Below, in pieces: positions 63,066 to 64,000 of a stretch of 64,000 nucleotides of DNA. The notes below the pieces were generated by a model. The model had not been told where the DNA came from. It saw only the letters and a list, made by a program, of their open reading frames with translations, and searched no databases. Positions within the stretch are counted from its first letter, which is position 1, and each line of letters opens with the position of its first letter. The DNA comes from Fusobacterium varium (GTDB lineage: Bacteria; Fusobacteriota; Fusobacteriia; Fusobacteriales; Fusobacteriaceae): positions 1,736,001 through 1,800,000 of the forward strand of contig AP017968.1 of assembly GCA_002356455.1 (NCBI GenBank), in the 5' to 3' direction. Both the position numbers and the translations under genes were made by a program.

Positions 63066-63431
63066 ATGGAAAGAGTAGTAAAAAATAAACTCGAACAAAG
63101 ACTGATAAATTCTATGGTAAAAGTTCACAGCCTCTTAAGAGAAAGTTTTATGACAAGAAAAAAAGCTTCTTTTAAAGTAGAAGTTCCAGAATTTAAATAT
63201 TCTGAACTGACGCATCATGATGAACTTAAATTGGCTTTAGAATGTCTTAAATGGAATTATAGAGAACTCCTCAGATATTTAAAGAGTGAAAATTACTCTC
63301 CTTTATTAAAAGTAGTATTTTTATATGATTGTGAAAATTCTGTTCCAGTACCTTTAAATATAACCATAGAGAAATTTTTAGAAAGCGATTTATTTGTAGG
63401 TAAAGAAATATTGAATATAAAGAAAGTATGA
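63066..63431 (+). CDS. hypothetical protein, 121 aa, paralogue of 119-aa protein at 33 kb
   Basis: Unknown family, strongly similar to the protein at 32945-33304. Shared blocks are RLINSMV, VPEFKYSELTHHDELKLALE (compare SELLYYTELKNTLE), NYRELLRYLKSENYSPLLKV, FLYDCEN and FLESDLFVGKE. It has no membrane segment or signal. The ribosome-binding site is AAAGGAG. Two copies with the same promoter box, about 30 kb apart, may belong to a larger paralogous set of the genome. Confidence 0.75.
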   Translation: MERVVKNKLEQRLINSMVKVHSLLRESFMTRKKASFKVEVPEFKYSELTHHDELKLALECLKWNYRELLRYLKSENYSPLLKVVFLYDCENSVPVPLNITIEKFLESDLFVGKEILNIKKV

Positions 63432-63452
63432 AAAGAGAAAATTAAATTGAAG

Positions 63453-63558
63453 TGAACCCAAAAAGTTGGACAATATGTCTAATGAAAAGGGTTCATTTTT
63501 TATGAATAAATATACTTTAGAATTTAAATTAGAAGTAATTAAAAATATTTTGAATTAA
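63453..63558 (+). mobile_element. IS3-type element end (fragment)
   Basis: TGAACCCAAAAAGTTGGACA is the kind of terminal repeat found in IS150-like IS3 elements. It is followed by the start of an OrfA-like frame. Everything beyond codon 18 is missing, so only a scar remains. A TGAACCC/GGGTTCA stem with T run at 63453-63501 could also act as terminator for the preceding gene. Confidence 0.7.
63502..63558 (+). pseudogene. truncated IS3-type OrfA transposase
   Basis: Encodes MNKYTLEFKLEVIKNILN and stops. The first 14 residues are the normal opening of an IS3-family OrfA helix-turn-helix protein; the rest is lost. Confidence 0.65.
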
Positions 63559-63671
63559 TAAAAATATAAAAAGTTTGTATAAAAACTAAAAAGGAAATTA
63601 ATTTTAAAGCAGTATAGATTTAAATATAAGATATTTTATTAAAAATTATATATACTATTAGGAGGATACTG

Positions 63672-64000
63672 ATGAGAACTAAAATTGTGATACTATTAAT
63701 GTTAATTATTTCTACATTATCTTTTGCTGATGAAAAATTTACTCTTTTTGAAGAAAATATGGAGTTAAATCATGAGTATATTACAGATGGAAATCATAAA
63801 TTAAAAATAACTGATATTGATATTGGAATAACTGATGGAGTTCCTTTTGTCATTTTAAAAACAGAAAGTACTTTTAATGAGAGAGATTGGAAAAAATTTG
63901 ATAAAAAAATCTATAATCAAATTGCTGGAGAAATAGCAGATGAAGTTAGAGGATATTTAAATACAGATGTTGATGTAAATATAATTTTAATTCTTAATAA
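63672..64000 (+). CDS. exported protein, 5' part (runs off the window)
   Basis: AGGAGGATACTG precedes the ATG. Signal peptide MRTKIVILLMLIISTLSFA, cleaved before DEKFTLFEEN. At least 109 codons are visible without a stop, up to the last base. The visible part has short beta-type segments (LKITDIDIGITDGVPFVILK) and a helix (DWKKFDKKIYNQIAGEIADE). Probably periplasmic; family not recognised. Confidence 0.75.
   Translation, partial: MRTKIVILLMLIISTLSFADEKFTLFEENMELNHEYITDGNHKLKITDIDIGITDGVPFVILKTESTFNERDWKKFDKKIYNQIAGEIADEVRGYLNTDVDVNIILILN

Overview
The window is AT-rich, densely packed bacterial DNA. It carries FadA-family coiled-coil proteins (one classic, two long variants ending in RAGN) and four type V autotransporters whose signal peptides have a KxLKRxLKxK-type basic extension. 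This combination points to a Fusobacterium chromosome, probably a large-genome species of the varium/ulcerans/mortiferum type. That assignment comes from protein families, not from a marker gene. No rRNA, tRNA or CRISPR array was seen.

Left arm (1-13.3 kb): a hypothetical gene is followed by a phage- or plasmid-like replication module (HTH initiator, DnaC-like helicase loader, excisionase-like HTH protein, two overlapping small membrane proteins). Two parallel surface modules come next. Each consists of an inverted-repeat-bounded promoter segment, one autotransporter (1256 or 1228 aa), and two HU/IHF-like genes that overlap by exactly 8 nt. In both segments a consensus sigma70 promoter (TTGACT-N17-TATAAT) lies between about 26-bp inverted repeats and points away from the autotransporter. 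This is what a phase-variable invertible promoter in the OFF position would look like. It is the most notable system in the window.

Middle (13.4-40.8 kb): a YgiD-type dioxygenase, an MmcQ/YjbR protein, then the first giant operon: long FadA-like protein, 3429-aa autotransporter, RGRP (AT-hook) protein. After that come a peptide-binding lipoprotein, a PAP2 phosphatase, a SigH-like sigma factor with a degenerate paralogue, a YoaK-family membrane protein and several small unknowns. Two copies of a structured RNA follow, each with its own promoter, three hairpins and a terminator. An IS91-type transposase here is interrupted by a single in-frame TGA, and a CmpB-family membrane protein closes the region.

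Metallophore island (40.9-46.8 kb, minus strand): a six-gene operon has a FecCD-type ABC importer (binding protein, permease, ATPase), an EamA exporter, and CntL-like and CntM-like enzymes. It probably makes, exports and re-imports an opine (staphylopine/pseudopaline-like) metallophore. No histidine racemase or TonB receptor is in the window.

Right arm (47.2-64 kb): the second giant operon has a long FadA-like protein, a 3320-aa autotransporter and an RGRP protein. It then continues into a helical protein, a classic FadA-family protein, an RHH-like protein and an HU-like protein. The last 960 bp of the two giant autotransporter genes form a near-identical direct repeat 30,285 bp apart. A membrane sensor without a kinase domain overlaps a LytTR regulator, and the window ends with small exported proteins and an IS3-type end fragment.
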